Shown: positions 16,600 to 25,866 of the stretch, piece by piece
Layout: each line of letters opens with the position of its first letter
How positions within the stretch are numbered: the stretch's first letter is position 1
Assembly: GCF_029392095.1 (NCBI RefSeq)
Contig: NZ_CP113930.1
Location: 124,001-188,000, forward strand
Source of the DNA: Lactobacillus sp. ESL0700
Lineage (GTDB): Bacteria > Bacillota > Bacilli > Lactobacillales > Lactobacillaceae
DNA: 64,000 nt
Direction: 5' to 3'
Made by a program: the position numbers and the translations under genes
The notes under the pieces: generated by a model
The model's input: the letters and a program-made list of their open reading frames with translations, nothing else
Databases searched by the model: none
Told to the model about the DNA's origin: nothing

Positions 16600-18408
16600 A
16601 TGATTTGGAAATTATCTTTAACGGGAATTAAGAGCCGCTTTAAAGACTATCTTGTCTTGTTTTCTGGATTAGTTGTTGCCAGCATGATCTTTTACATGTT
16701 CTTGACGATTGCGATTAATCCATCTTTTATGACTCATGATGTAAACGCGCCATACCAGTACCTGAGCTTCATTTTTGGTTTAGGGATTGTGCTATTAGCA
16801 ATCATCACATTAGTGTATTTAATGTATGCTAATTCGTTCTTGCTTAATATGCGCCAGCATGATTACGGGATGTTCATGATGCTTGGGGCAAGAAGTTCAC
16901 GTGTGGGTCTGCTGATTTTTTGTGAAACCCTAATTACGGGAACGTTAGCTGCAGTTGTCGGAATTGTGATTGGCTTTGGTCTGACGGCGTTAGTTTCACA
17001 ACTGCTTATTCATAATTTGGGATTAAGTATTACGCACTTTCAGGTTGTTTTGCCTAATGCCATTTTATGGACGTTAGTTTTCTTCGTTGTCTTGTTCTTT
17101 ATTGGTGCGCTGCACAATGTACGTAAGCTCACTCGCAGCAAGGTAATCGACCTGTTGCATGAGCAGCAGGAGCCAGCAAGATTGGGTCATCATTCAGTCT
17201 GGCATGCAATCGAAGCTGTTTTAGGGCTTGTATTATTAGCTGCCGGCTATTACGTATTGAGTTTGCCACCGACAGCGATTTTTACGACAATGCCCGTAGC
17301 ACTAGTAACAATTGTTGCTGGGTCATATTGCATCTTTAACGCCCTGCTCACGACCGTTATTAACATGTTGTTAAAGAAAAAGAGCTTCTCCTATCGTGGG
17401 TTGCGGCTATTTACCTTAGGTCAATTGAAGTTTCGCCTGCATGATTACACCAAGATTTTAACGGTGATTTCGTTATTGTTTGCTTTAGCTTTAGGAGCAA
17501 TTACCGTTGGCTTAAACTTCAATACTTTAAAAGATCAGGTGCAAATGAGCACTTATTATGACGGCACAATTGTCAGCGATTCACCGCAGGTTAGGCGTGA
17601 AACGGCCAAGCTAGATGTGAAGTCTGAGCAAACTTATCATTATAAGGAAACTGCTAAGTATTTATACTTTAACCAAGCAGAATTTAAGCATCATCCGGTT
17701 AAAACGATGCATTTTGAGCAAAAAAACGGTCAGGCAACGTATCATTTACAACAATTGCCGACAAACAAATTGTCGAAGCCGGGAACAGATGCCAATGAGA
17801 TTTTTGGTGGGATGGTGCCTAATGGTACACCTAAAATTATTCAGTTAGTTTCACCAAAACAGTGGCAGACTTTAGCTGGAAAGCAAAAGTTTGTTCAATT
17901 CATTCGGGTAAAAGACTTTGACAAGGATTATCCGATTTTACTCAAGATTGGTGAAGAGCAGGTTAAAGAAAATAAGAGCTTCAGTGATGTTAACAATATT
18001 AGCAAGGCCTCAGCCTACAAAATGATGTTAGGCATGGCCAGCGGATTTGAATTCATGGGCTTTTTCTTGGGGATTGCCTTTTTGACAATGCTAGCTTCAA
18101 CATTAATGTTCAAGGTGTTAAGTGGCGCAGCTAGTGACAAGATTCGTTACAAGATGCTCTTCAAGATTGGGGCACGTGAGCGAGTCTTGCGGCGCTCGAT
18201 TAGCAGCGAGATAGGAATTCTGTTTCTTGTACCGGGGATTTTGGGCGTGATTGATGTATTATTCGGCCTGAAATTATTTAAGGCATTATTACCTAATCCA
18301 TATGCCAATATCTGGTTGCCATTCTTGATTTTTATCGTTTTGTACTTCTTGTATTACGAATTAACAGTTAAACTTTACGAGCGGATCGTATTGACAAAAG
18401 AATTATAG
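16600..18408 (+). CDS. BceB-like FtsX-family ABC permease (copy 2)
   Basis: 602 aa, the same length as its upstream paralogue, with the N-terminus MIWKLSLTGIKSRF in common. The tandem pair follows one ATPase gene and is probably co-transcribed. BceB acts as one large permease with two ATPase subunits; a two-permease set suggests either a heteromeric complex or two ligand specificities sharing one ATPase. The extracytoplasmic parts differ most (for example SKSSAVQKELAKVSIKSEQT in copy 1 against SDSPQVRRETAKLDVKSEQT here). RBS AGGGAGAGG lies about 10 nt before the ATG. A terminator ends the operon. Confidence 0.9.
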   Translation: MIWKLSLTGIKSRFKDYLVLFSGLVVASMIFYMFLTIAINPSFMTHDVNAPYQYLSFIFGLGIVLLAIITLVYLMYANSFLLNMRQHDYGMFMMLGARSSRVGLLIFCETLITGTLAAVVGIVIGFGLTALVSQLLIHNLGLSITHFQVVLPNAILWTLVFFVVLFFIGALHNVRKLTRSKVIDLLHEQQEPARLGHHSVWHAIEAVLGLVLLAAGYYVLSLPPTAIFTTMPVALVTIVAGSYCIFNALLTTVINMLLKKKSFSYRGLRLFTLGQLKFRLHDYTKILTVISLLFALALGAITVGLNFNTLKDQVQMSTYYDGTIVSDSPQVRRETAKLDVKSEQTYHYKETAKYLYFNQAEFKHHPVKTMHFEQKNGQATYHLQQLPTNKLSKPGTDANEIFGGMVPNGTPKIIQLVSPKQWQTLAGKQKFVQFIRVKDFDKDYPILLKIGEEQVKENKSFSDVNNISKASAYKMMLGMASGFEFMGFFLGIAFLTMLASTLMFKVLSGAASDKIRYKMLFKIGARERVLRRSISSEIGILFLVPGILGVIDVLFGLKLFKALLPNPYANIWLPFLIFIVLYFLYYELTVKLYERIVLTKEL

Positions 18409-18410
18409 AT

Positions 18411-18441
18411 AAAAGACTGCGAGTGATTGCAGTCTTTTTTA
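18411..18441 (+). terminator. Terminator after permease operon
   Basis: AAAAGACTGC/GCAGTCTTTT stem with T-run. Confidence 0.85.
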
Positions 18442-18566
18442 ATTTTTTTATTAGATTGATGGTTGATTGGTATCTAACCTAAATAATTATGGTAATATGG
18501 AATGCAAGTTGTATATTTGTTTTTGATTAAATATATAATTTAGTTTTAATTTTGGGAGCGAAGTTT

Positions 18567-20708
18567 ATGCACAAAAGATTGCAAAAAAGCTTTTTTGGGA
18601 TGTTAATCCTAGGAATAATGCTGACGTGCTTTAGCATTTTTGCGACAAAAGCAGATGCTAAAACCTATGAAATTGGGACGGATGTGACTTATCCGCCATT
18701 TGAATTTGCTAATGATAATAACAAATATGTTGGTATTGATATTGACATTATTAATGCCGTGGCTAAAGAAGAGGGCTTCAAAGTTGAAACTAAACAAGTT
18801 GGTTTCAATGGGGCAGTACAATCTGTGCAGTCTGGTCAGCTGGACGGAATTATTGCCGGAATGACGATTACTAAGGAGCGGCAAGCTAAGTTTGACTTTG
18901 GGACGCCGTACTTTAAGACCGGTGTCGTCATGGCCGTTGGTAAAAACAGTAAGATTAAGGGTTTTGCCGATTTAAAGGGTAAGCGGGTTGCCATTAAGAC
19001 TGGTACCGCAGCTGCACAATATGCAACTAGCTTGAAGAAGAAGTACGGCTTTAAGACAGTTACCTTTGATGATTCTGATAATATGTATCAGGATGTTTTG
19101 ACTGGTAATTCAGTTGCCTGTTTTGAAGATCAGCCGGTAATGCAGTATGCCATTAATCAAGGCATGAAGTTGAAGATTGTTACTAAGGCAGCTAATACTG
19201 GCTGGTATGGTTTTGCCGTTAAAAAGGGTACACACCAAGAATTAATTAAGATGTTTAATGCTGGTTTTGCCAAGATTAAGGCTAACGGCACTTACAACAA
19301 GATTGTTGGCAAGTACCTTGGTAGTAAATTGAATCCAGCACTGAAGGGTAAAACTTTCACGATTGGGACCGATGTAACTTTCCCACCGTTTGAATTTGCT
19401 AACGCGAATAATCAGTACATCGGCATTGATATTGACATTTTGAAGAATATTGCGCAAGAGCAGGGCTTCAAGGTTAATATCAAGCCGATGGGCTTTAATG
19501 GTTCGCTGCAGGCACTGGAATCCGGTCAGATTGACGGGATGATTGCAGGGATGTCTATTACTCCGGCACGTGAAAAGAAAATTGACTTCTCTGATCCGTA
19601 CTTTATGTCGGGAGTTGTCATGGCAACGTCTGCTAAGGGCAAGATTACTAAATTATCGCAATTGCGTGGTAAAAAGGTTGCCATTAAGACGGGAACAGCT
19701 GGCGCGCAATACGCTAATAGTATTAAGAAAAAATATGGTTTTAAGACCACAACATTTGATGATTCTAACAACATGTATCAAGATGTACTGACTGGTAACT
19801 CTGCCGCTTGTTTTGAGGACCAACCAGTAATGCAATATGCGATCAAAAAGGGTACAAAATTACAAATTGTGACTAAGCCGGCTGTTAGAGCACCGTATGC
19901 TTTTGCCGTTAAAAAGGGCCAAAATGCCGCTTTATTGGCAGCCTTTAATGCTGGACTAAAAGACTTGAAGGCCAGTGGTACTTACGATGATATTACTGCT
20001 AAGTATTTGGGCACTGAGAATAAAAAGGTTGCTGATAATGGTAAGGACACTGAAGACCGCAGCTTTATTGGTCTGCTCAAGCAGAATAAGGATGCATTAG
20101 TATCCGGATTTGCGGAAACGATGTGGCTAACAGTTGTTGCTATCATCTTTGCAACAATTTTTGGTGTTTTGGTTGGCCTGCTCGGTGTTGTGCCTAACAA
20201 GTTCTGCAACGGTCTTTCTAGCACTTTGATTTATATTTTCCGGGGCATGCCACTACTAGTTTTGGCTTTGTTCATTTACACTGGAATTCCAAGTTTAACT
20301 GGACAAAAGATTCCTGCCTTTGTTGCTGGGGTCTTAACGTTGACCTTAAACGAAGGAGCTTATATTGCTGCCTTTGTTAAAGGTGGAATTGAGGCCGTTG
20401 ATTCCGGTCAAATGGAAGCCGCGCGTTCGCTAGGGTTACCGTTTGGTAAAGCAATGCGGAAAGTTATCTTGCCGCAAGGAATTAAGATAATGGTGCCGTC
20501 ATTTATCAACCAATTTATTATCACTCTGAAGGATACGTCGATTTTATCCATTATCGGTATTTTGGAATTGACGCAAACAGGTAAAATTATTATCGCACGG
20601 AACCTAGAGGGCTTTAAGGTCTGGACAATTATTGCGGTGATCTACCTAATTATTATTACATTGCTGACTTGGTTATCGAATTGGGTACAAAAGAGGACAA
20701 ATGTATGA
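18567..20708 (+). CDS. glnP: Glutamine-type ABC transporter: two fused substrate-binding domains plus permease
   Basis: 713-aa fusion. Residues 1-32 are a signal peptide/anchor. Substrate-binding domain 1 starts near residue 33 ([15 protein letters not shown]) and domain 2 near 263 ([15 protein letters not shown]); they are close paralogues. The permease domain begins near 505 ([14 protein letters not shown]) and carries the [20 protein letters not shown] coupling helix. This is the GlnP layout known from Lactococcus, which imports glutamine, glutamate or asparagine. The ATG at 18567 is preferred over a TTG at 18552 because GGGAG lies 8 nt upstream. It overlaps glnQ by ATGA. Confidence 0.93.
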   Translation: MHKRLQKSFFGMLILGIMLTCFSIFATKADAKTYEIGTDVTYPPFEFANDNNKYVGIDIDIINAVAKEEGFKVETKQVGFNGAVQSVQSGQLDGIIAGMTITKERQAKFDFGTPYFKTGVVMAVGKNSKIKGFADLKGKRVAIKTGTAAAQYATSLKKKYGFKTVTFDDSDNMYQDVLTGNSVACFEDQPVMQYAINQGMKLKIVTKAANTGWYGFAVKKGTHQELIKMFNAGFAKIKANGTYNKIVGKYLGSKLNPALKGKTFTIGTDVTFPPFEFANANNQYIGIDIDILKNIAQEQGFKVNIKPMGFNGSLQALESGQIDGMIAGMSITPAREKKIDFSDPYFMSGVVMATSAKGKITKLSQLRGKKVAIKTGTAGAQYANSIKKKYGFKTTTFDDSNNMYQDVLTGNSAACFEDQPVMQYAIKKGTKLQIVTKPAVRAPYAFAVKKGQNAALLAAFNAGLKDLKASGTYDDITAKYLGTENKKVADNGKDTEDRSFIGLLKQNKDALVSGFAETMWLTVVAIIFATIFGVLVGLLGVVPNKFCNGLSSTLIYIFRGMPLLVLALFIYTGIPSLTGQKIPAFVAGVLTLTLNEGAYIAAFVKGGIEAVDSGQMEAARSLGLPFGKAMRKVILPQGIKIMVPSFINQFIITLKDTSILSIIGILELTQTGKIIIARNLEGFKVWTIIAVIYLIIITLLTWLSNWVQKRTNV

Positions 20709-21442
20709 GTGCGAAAATAGAAGTAAAGAATTTAGTTAAAAACTTTGGCAGTAACAAGGTTTTAAAAAATATTGACTTAACTGTTGACGATAATGAGGTT
20801 GTCGTTATTATCGGGCCGTCTGGTTCGGGTAAGAGTACCCTGTTGCGGACACTTAACAAGCTTGAGGAGCCAACTTCGGGTACGGTCATTGTTGACGGGA
20901 TTAATATTGCTGATCCGAAAACGGACATGAACAAGGTGCGCGAGAATATCGGCATGGTGTTCCAGCACTTTAACCTGTTTAATAATTTGTCGGTTGGCGC
21001 CAATATTATGCTAGCTCCTGTTGAATTAAAAAAGTTAGATAAGGACGCTGCTGATAAGCAGGCTAAAAAGTTGCTCGAAACCGTTGGTTTAGCAGATAAA
21101 TTTGACGCCACAGTCCAATCGTTGTCTGGTGGTCAGCAGCAACGGGTGGCAATTGCTCGGGCACTGGCAATGAATCCTGACGTAATGCTTTTTGACGAGC
21201 CGACGTCGGCACTTGATCCAGAAATGGTTGGCGATGTTTTAGCCGTAATGAAGAAGCTGGCTAAACAGGGGATGACAATGGTTGTTGTTACTCACGAAAT
21301 GGGCTTTGCCAAGGAAGTTGCTGATCGTGTCGTCTTTGTCGCTGATGGGAAAATTTTGGAGCAAGGTACGCCAGAAGCAATGTTTGACCATCCGCAAAAT
21401 CCGCGGTTGCAGGACTTCTTAGATAAGGTACTGAACGTTTAA
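20705..21442 (+). CDS. glnQ: Glutamine-type ABC transporter ATPase
   Basis: 245-aa ATPase with Walker [10 protein letters not shown], signature LSGGQQQR, Walker [13 protein letters not shown] and H-loop TH. It matches polar amino-acid importers and is translated from an ATG overlapping the glnP stop by four bases, so it powers that permease. Two ATPases serve a GlnP dimer. A terminator follows. Confidence 0.93.
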   Translation: MSAKIEVKNLVKNFGSNKVLKNIDLTVDDNEVVVIIGPSGSGKSTLLRTLNKLEEPTSGTVIVDGINIADPKTDMNKVRENIGMVFQHFNLFNNLSVGANIMLAPVELKKLDKDAADKQAKKLLETVGLADKFDATVQSLSGGQQQRVAIARALAMNPDVMLFDEPTSALDPEMVGDVLAVMKKLAKQGMTMVVVTHEMGFAKEVADRVVFVADGKILEQGTPEAMFDHPQNPRLQDFLDKVLNV

Positions 21443-21458
21443 TTAATTTAATAAATAT

Positions 21459-21492
21459 AAAAGGCAAATCTCGTATAGAGGTTTGCCTTTTT
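21459..21492 (+). terminator. Terminator after glnQ
   Basis: AAAAGGCAAATCTC/GAGGTTTGCCTTTTT stem (one G-U pair) with T-tail. Confidence 0.85.
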
Positions 21493-21546
21493 GTAATGCT
21501 TATAATCTAGATAAAAATAGGATACTCAAACGCTCATTAAGAGTGT

Positions 21547-21628
21547 AAAAAAAAGCATTATCAAGCTCCACCTTGATAATGCTTTTTGAGTTGTGAGTAC
21601 AATGGATACTCACTATTATAATACTTAT
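21547..21628 (-). ncRNA. Candidate small RNA with two hairpins
   Basis: In the 290-nt gap before the liv promoter there is a perfect 16-bp hairpin (21550-21565 with 21572-21587). The U-tract is stronger on the minus strand (eight U) than on the plus strand. Next to it lies a 7-bp hairpin GTGAGTA/TACTCAC (21593-21599, 21607-21613). An extended -10, TGATATACT, lies on the minus strand at 21643-21635 with a weak GTTTCA -35. This would give an ~80-nt transcript of hairpin plus terminator. The structure is plain; transcription is inference. Confidence 0.35.
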
Positions 21629-21710
21629 AAAGCCAGTATATCATAATTTTCTCAAGGTGAAACTAATTATTACTATTTTTGTGTCTTTAGTTTATTTAAT
21701 TAAATTAGCC

Positions 21711-21739
21711 TTGACACCTGCTACTATGTTTCATATAAT
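21711..21739 (+). promoter_or_regulatory. liv operon promoter
   Basis: Consensus TTGACA (21711-21716), 17-nt spacer, TATAAT (21734-21739). The transcript would start near 21746, about 270 nt before livJ, leaving room for the leader below. Confidence 0.8.
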
Positions 21740-21781
21740 ACTAATTATTAAATATAAATGAATTTTAAGGAGGTATTTTTA

Positions 21782-21877
21782 ATGAAAATCGAAAACTTTA
21801 TTAAGCAAAACATTAAGATAAATGCCGCTCAAAATTTGTTTGCCTTGTTGTTGCGCGGGAGGACTCAACTTAAGTAA
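21782..21877 (+). CDS. Leucine-rich leader peptide of the liv operon
   Basis: 31-codon ORF with a very strong Shine-Dalgarno (AAGGAGGT, 21770-21777). It encodes a peptide ending LFALLLRGRTQLK. Four Leu codons (all TTG) fall within six codons, 21836-21853, including three in a row, and a fifth Leu lies two codons before the stop. It ends 137 nt before livJ, inside an RNA region with mutually exclusive hairpins. The function is therefore probably ribosome stalling under leucine shortage, not a stable protein. It is too short for most gene callers. Confidence 0.75.
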   Translation: MKIENFIKQNIKINAAQNLFALLLRGRTQLK

Positions 21878-21982
21878 TTACTTTCTCAGTAATTTTATAA
21901 GTTAAGCCCTAGTTTGCGTCTTAATGAATGGGGCTTAACTAATCAGGATAAACCTCATTCATTAAGTTGAATGAGGTTTTTA
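21867..21982 (+). promoter_or_regulatory. Transcription attenuator (four-segment) of the liv operon
   Basis: Segments: 1 (21867-21881) pairs with 2 (21889-21903); 2 extended (AGTTAAGCCC, 21900-21909) pairs perfectly with GGGCTTAACT (21931-21940); CTTAATGAATG (21920-21930) pairs perfectly over 11 bp with CATTCATTAAG (21956-21966); AACCTCATTC (21951-21960) pairs perfectly with GAATGAGGTT (21969-21978), followed by TTT, as terminator. A ribosome stalled at the Leu codons leaves 1:2 free to form and exposes the antiterminator. A ribosome at the stop codon covers segment 1, lets the 21900/21940 stem form, and the terminator follows. The pairings are seen; the logic is inferred by analogy with amino-acid operon attenuation. 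Confidence 0.7.
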
Positions 21983-22014
21983 AGTTGGTAATTTTAGAAA
22001 AAGGAGCGAGAAAA

Positions 22015-23208
22015 ATGAAACGAGTTACTAAACGAATAATGGGCGCCATATCAGCGGGCGCAATTGCCTTAATGATGGCTGGTTGTGGTGCTGCTAAGAA
22101 TACAAGCAAGGGCACACACCAAGACAATAAAACGGTCAAGATTGGGGTTAACATGGAATTGTCTGGGACAGCAGCTGGTTATGGTAATGCCCAAAAGCAA
22201 GGGATTCAGCTGGCAGCCGAGCAGATTAATGGTGCTGGTGGTATTAATGTCAATGGTCATAAGAAAAAGATTAAGCTAATTATTCGTGATAATAAGACAA
22301 CAATCGCAACGTCGGCCTCGGTAGCGGCACAATTGACCACTAAGGATAAGGTGGCCGCAATTGTGGGGCCGGCTACAACTAATGCTGGGACAGCGGAAAT
22401 TCCTAATTTGACTAAAGCGAGCGTACCGAGTGTTAGTCCGTCAGCGACCGATCCGGGTTATACGCTGCAGAAGAATGGCAAGGTGCAACCGTTTGTGTTC
22501 CGGGCATGTTTTCAGAATAATTTCCAAGGACGCAGTGCCGCTCGCTTTGCAGAAAATAAGTTAAAGGCGCAACGTGTGGCGGTATATGCCGATAACTCAA
22601 GTGATTATGGTACAGGACTAGCTAAGGCATTCAAGCAAACTTTCAAAGGCAAGATTGTCGATAGTCAGACTTATTCCGAAGGTGATAAAGACTTTAATGC
22701 AGTGTTGACTTCATTTAAAGGAAAGAAAATTGACGCGATTTATGTTCCAGGCTATTACACCGAAGTTGGTTTAATTGTTAAGCAAGCACGGCAAATGGGC
22801 ATTAAGGTACCAATTATCGGTAGTGATGGTATGGCTGACCCGAAGCTCGCACAAATTGCCGGTGCCAAGAACGCAACTAACGTTTACTACACCACACCAT
22901 TTTCAGTTCATGTTGCAGCTAAAAACCCAACAGCCGTTAAATTTATGAATGCTTACAAGGCACGTTACCACACAACAGCGCCAACGTTCTCGGCTTTAGC
23001 TTATGATTCGGTTTATATGGTTAAGAAGGCAATTGAGGACGAAAAGTCCGATGATTCTGTCAAAATTGCAGCTGGTCTTGCTAAGATCAAAGACTTTGAT
23101 GGGGTTACCGGTAAAATCACCGTTAACAAGACTCATGATCCAGAGATGCCAATTGCAATTGAACAAATGACCGATGGCAAAGTAAGCAATTCATTTAGTA
23201 TCGAATAA
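22015..23208 (+). CDS. livJ: Branched-chain amino acid ABC transporter substrate-binding lipoprotein
   Basis: 397-aa lipoprotein of the type I periplasmic-binding fold (Leu/Ile/Val-binding family). The signal ends in the lipobox MAGC, so the mature protein is lipid-anchored outside the membrane. The ligand-binding core shows KIGVNMELSGTAAGYGNAQK and the hinge-region SATDPGYT. RBS AAAGGAGCGAG precedes the ATG at 22015; the frame is open to 21967 within the attenuator. It is the first gene of livJHMGF, and expression is probably set by the upstream leucine attenuator. Confidence 0.93.
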   Translation: MKRVTKRIMGAISAGAIALMMAGCGAAKNTSKGTHQDNKTVKIGVNMELSGTAAGYGNAQKQGIQLAAEQINGAGGINVNGHKKKIKLIIRDNKTTIATSASVAAQLTTKDKVAAIVGPATTNAGTAEIPNLTKASVPSVSPSATDPGYTLQKNGKVQPFVFRACFQNNFQGRSAARFAENKLKAQRVAVYADNSSDYGTGLAKAFKQTFKGKIVDSQTYSEGDKDFNAVLTSFKGKKIDAIYVPGYYTEVGLIVKQARQMGIKVPIIGSDGMADPKLAQIAGAKNATNVYYTTPFSVHVAAKNPTAVKFMNAYKARYHTTAPTFSALAYDSVYMVKKAIEDEKSDDSVKIAAGLAKIKDFDGVTGKITVNKTHDPEMPIAIEQMTDGKVSNSFSIE

Positions 23209-23237
23209 TTTATTATCTTTAGAAAGGGCGATCCAAT

Positions 23238-24116
23238 TTGCAAACAGTCTTACAGCAGATTATCAATGCCTTATCACTCGGGTCGATTTATGCTCTATTA
23301 GCGCTCGGCTACAGTATGGTTTACGGTATTATCAAGTTAATCAATTTCGCTCACGGTGACATATACATGCTTGGCGCTTTTGCGGCCTACTATGTAATCA
23401 GTCTTTGGCATTTTAATTTTATTACGGCGCTGCTCACGGCAATGATTGTTGGTGCGCTATCTGGTGTTGTGATTGAATACTTTGCTTATCGGCCATTACG
23501 CAAGTCGCCGCGGATTGCGGTTTTAATTACGGCAATTGGGGTGTCGTTTTTGTTAGAAAACGGCATGTCCTACTTGGTAGGGTCAAATGCACGTAGCTTT
23601 CCCCAAGTGATTGAGCAGGTCAACTACAATTTGGGCGGGGTATTAATTTCAAATATTCAGATATTGATTTTGGTAACAGCCCTGATTTTGATGGTTTTAC
23701 TGCAATTAATTATTAAGAAAACCAAAATGGGTCGCGCTATGCGGGCAGTCTCGGTTGATCCAGAAGCAGCCGAATTAGTTGGTGTTAATGTTAATCACAC
23801 GATTTCGTTTACCTTTGCTTTGGGTTCGGCTCTAGCGGGTGCTGCCGGAATTTTAATTGGCATGTATTACAACCAGATTGACCCGTTAATGGGGATGACA
23901 CCGGGCATTAAGGCCTTTGTTGCCGCTGTTTTAGGTGGTATTGGGTCAGTTCCAGGAGCAAGTCTAGGGGGCTTCTTGATTGGTATTTTGGAAACCTTCT
24001 TCCAGTCAATTGGCCTGTCAGCTTACAAAGATGCGGTTGTTTACCTTGTCTTGATTGTAATTTTACTCTTCTTACCAGCTGGTATTTTTGGTAAAAATAC
24101 TGAAGAAAAGGTTTAG
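23238..24116 (+). CDS. livH: Branched-chain amino acid ABC transporter permease LivH
   Basis: 292-aa integral membrane protein with the LivH signature INFAHGDIYMLGAFAAYY near residue 35 and the coupling region GRAMRAVSVDPEAAELVGVN. The start is TTG (23238) with AAAGGG 9 nt upstream; no ATG is available at the N-terminus. It forms the channel with LivM. Confidence 0.92.
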   Translation: MQTVLQQIINALSLGSIYALLALGYSMVYGIIKLINFAHGDIYMLGAFAAYYVISLWHFNFITALLTAMIVGALSGVVIEYFAYRPLRKSPRIAVLITAIGVSFLLENGMSYLVGSNARSFPQVIEQVNYNLGGVLISNIQILILVTALILMVLLQLIIKKTKMGRAMRAVSVDPEAAELVGVNVNHTISFTFALGSALAGAAGILIGMYYNQIDPLMGMTPGIKAFVAAVLGGIGSVPGASLGGFLIGILETFFQSIGLSAYKDAVVYLVLIVILLFLPAGIFGKNTEEKV

Positions 24117-24124
24117 GTGGCAGT

Positions 24125-25087
24125 ATGAAAGCTAATTTAAAATATATCTTATCGTGGCTGGCTGTGATGGTCTTGGGCTTTGCCCTAATTGATGTCCTGA
24201 TTTTAGGCGGCGTGATTGATACCTTTATTGAAAACATGTTGGTTACAATCGGCATTAACATTATTTTGGCAACAGGTCTGAATCTGATTATAGGCTTTAG
24301 TGGGCAATTTTCATTAGGGCATGCCGGCTTTATGGCAATTGGCGCGTATGCCACCGCAATTATTACACAATATTGGAGTACAGAAATGGGCTTCATTATT
24401 TCCTTGTTTGTTGGGATAGCTTTAGCTGCGATTATTGCCGCAATTATTGGGACAGCAACGTTTATCAGGCTAAAGGGCGACTACTTGGCAATTGCAACTT
24501 TAGGCGCTGCCGAGATCATTCGCAATGTCATTAACAATTTAAAAATCACGGGTGGTTCTAGTGGGATGTTTAATATCCCCCAGCTGTGTTCATGGCCAAC
24601 AGTATACGTTTTGGTCTGCATCACGACCGTTATTTTACTGAACTTTATTCGCTCACGTGATGGCCGAGCCATTAAGGCAGTGCGTGAGGATGAAATTGCG
24701 GCCTCCGCAATGGGAATTAATACAACTAAGTGGAAGCTAGCTGCCTTTGTCTTAGGTGGTGCGACGGCCGCAATTGCTGGCAGTCTGCACGCTTCTTATT
24801 TACAAACTATTGCACCAAGTGACTTTGGCATTATGGAATCAATCTCGATTTTAGTAATTGTTGTTTTGGGTGGTGTTGGCAGTATGACAGGCACCTTCTT
24901 GGCAGCGACTGTTTTAGGTGTTTTAGACACAGTCTTACAGAATTTTGGTTCGTTAAGAATGGTTATTTATGCGATTGCTCTGATTTTAATTATGATTTTT
25001 AAACCGTCGGGGCTGCTGGGCAACTGGGAATTTTCCTTTAAAAACTTGTTTGCTCGGTTTACGAAAAAGAAAGAGGCAAGATCATGA
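24125..25087 (+). CDS. livM: Branched-chain amino acid ABC transporter permease LivM
   Basis: 320-aa membrane protein paired with LivH. It carries the family signatures GFSGQFSLGHAGFMAIGAYA and GRAIKAVREDEIAASAMGIN (coupling helix). AGGTGG lies 5-8 nt before the ATG, and its stop overlaps the livG start. Confidence 0.92.
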   Translation: MKANLKYILSWLAVMVLGFALIDVLILGGVIDTFIENMLVTIGINIILATGLNLIIGFSGQFSLGHAGFMAIGAYATAIITQYWSTEMGFIISLFVGIALAAIIAAIIGTATFIRLKGDYLAIATLGAAEIIRNVINNLKITGGSSGMFNIPQLCSWPTVYVLVCITTVILLNFIRSRDGRAIKAVREDEIAASAMGINTTKWKLAAFVLGGATAAIAGSLHASYLQTIAPSDFGIMESISILVIVVLGGVGSMTGTFLAATVLGVLDTVLQNFGSLRMVIYAIALILIMIFKPSGLLGNWEFSFKNLFARFTKKKEARS

Positions 25088-25866
25088 TGCACTTATTACA
25101 AGTAGACCATGTTGTCCGCAAGTTTGGCGGTTTGACGGCGGTTAACGATGTTTCGCTGCATCTTGATGATCAAGAGTTAGTGGCCTTGATCGGACCAAAT
25201 GGTGCTGGTAAAACGACACTGTTTAATCTTTTAACGGGGATGATTCCGGTAACTAGTGGAAAAATCGCACTGAATAAAAGCTCGCAGAACTATGATTTAA
25301 CCAAGGCAAGTGCCACGAAGATTGCAGACTTGGGTTTGTCGCGAACTTTTCAAAATATTCGCCTGTTTAAAGATTTAACGGTAATGGATAACGTCTTAAC
25401 GGCGATGACCAATAAGTATCATGAAGGCTTTATGACAGCTATTCTGCGACTGCCCAATTTTTATCAAACAGAGCGCGAAATGCGAGTAGCAGCAGAAAAG
25501 CTGCTGGCAATCTTTGACTTAACAGAAAATGCTAATACGCTGGCTAAAAATTTGCCGTATGGAACTCAAAGACGGCTGGAAATTGTGCGGGCATTAGCTA
25601 CTAGACCACAAATTTTATTCTTAGATGAGCCGGCTGCGGGGATGAACCCAGAAGAAACGGCGGATTTAACCCAATTAATTAAGCATATCCAAACAGAATT
25701 TAAAATTACGGTTTTGCTAATTGAACATGATATGTCGCTAGTGATGAATTTGGCGCAGCGAATTTATGTTTTGGACCAAGGGCAGATTTTGGCAACTGGG
25801 ACACCAGAAGAAATTAAGGCTAATCCAAAGGTAATCGAGGCCTACTTGGGAGAAGGTGACGAGTAA
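25084..25866 (+). CDS. livG: Branched-chain amino acid ABC transporter ATPase LivG
   Basis: 260-aa ATPase with Walker A GPNGAGKTT, the LivG-type motif GLSRTFQNIRLFKDLTVMDN, and Walker B ILFLDEPAAGMNPEE. The signature motif is NLPYGTQRRLEI, the degenerate form typical of LivG. Two ATGs stand in tandem (25084, 25087); the first overlaps the livM stop by four bases. Confidence 0.92.
   Translation: MMHLLQVDHVVRKFGGLTAVNDVSLHLDDQELVALIGPNGAGKTTLFNLLTGMIPVTSGKIALNKSSQNYDLTKASATKIADLGLSRTFQNIRLFKDLTVMDNVLTAMTNKYHEGFMTAILRLPNFYQTEREMRVAAEKLLAIFDLTENANTLAKNLPYGTQRRLEIVRALATRPQILFLDEPAAGMNPEETADLTQLIKHIQTEFKITVLLIEHDMSLVMNLAQRIYVLDQGQILATGTPEEIKANPKVIEAYLGEGDE

Noticed and set aside
19242..19791. Overlapping ORFs on both strands inside glnP
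   Set aside because: They repeat in both substrate-binding domains because of the tandem paralogy and have no start signals; shadows.
18567..20708. Frame fusion artefact in the two-SBD-plus-permease protein
   Set aside because: The double-SBD GlnP architecture is known from Lactococcus, and both domains are complete and in frame.
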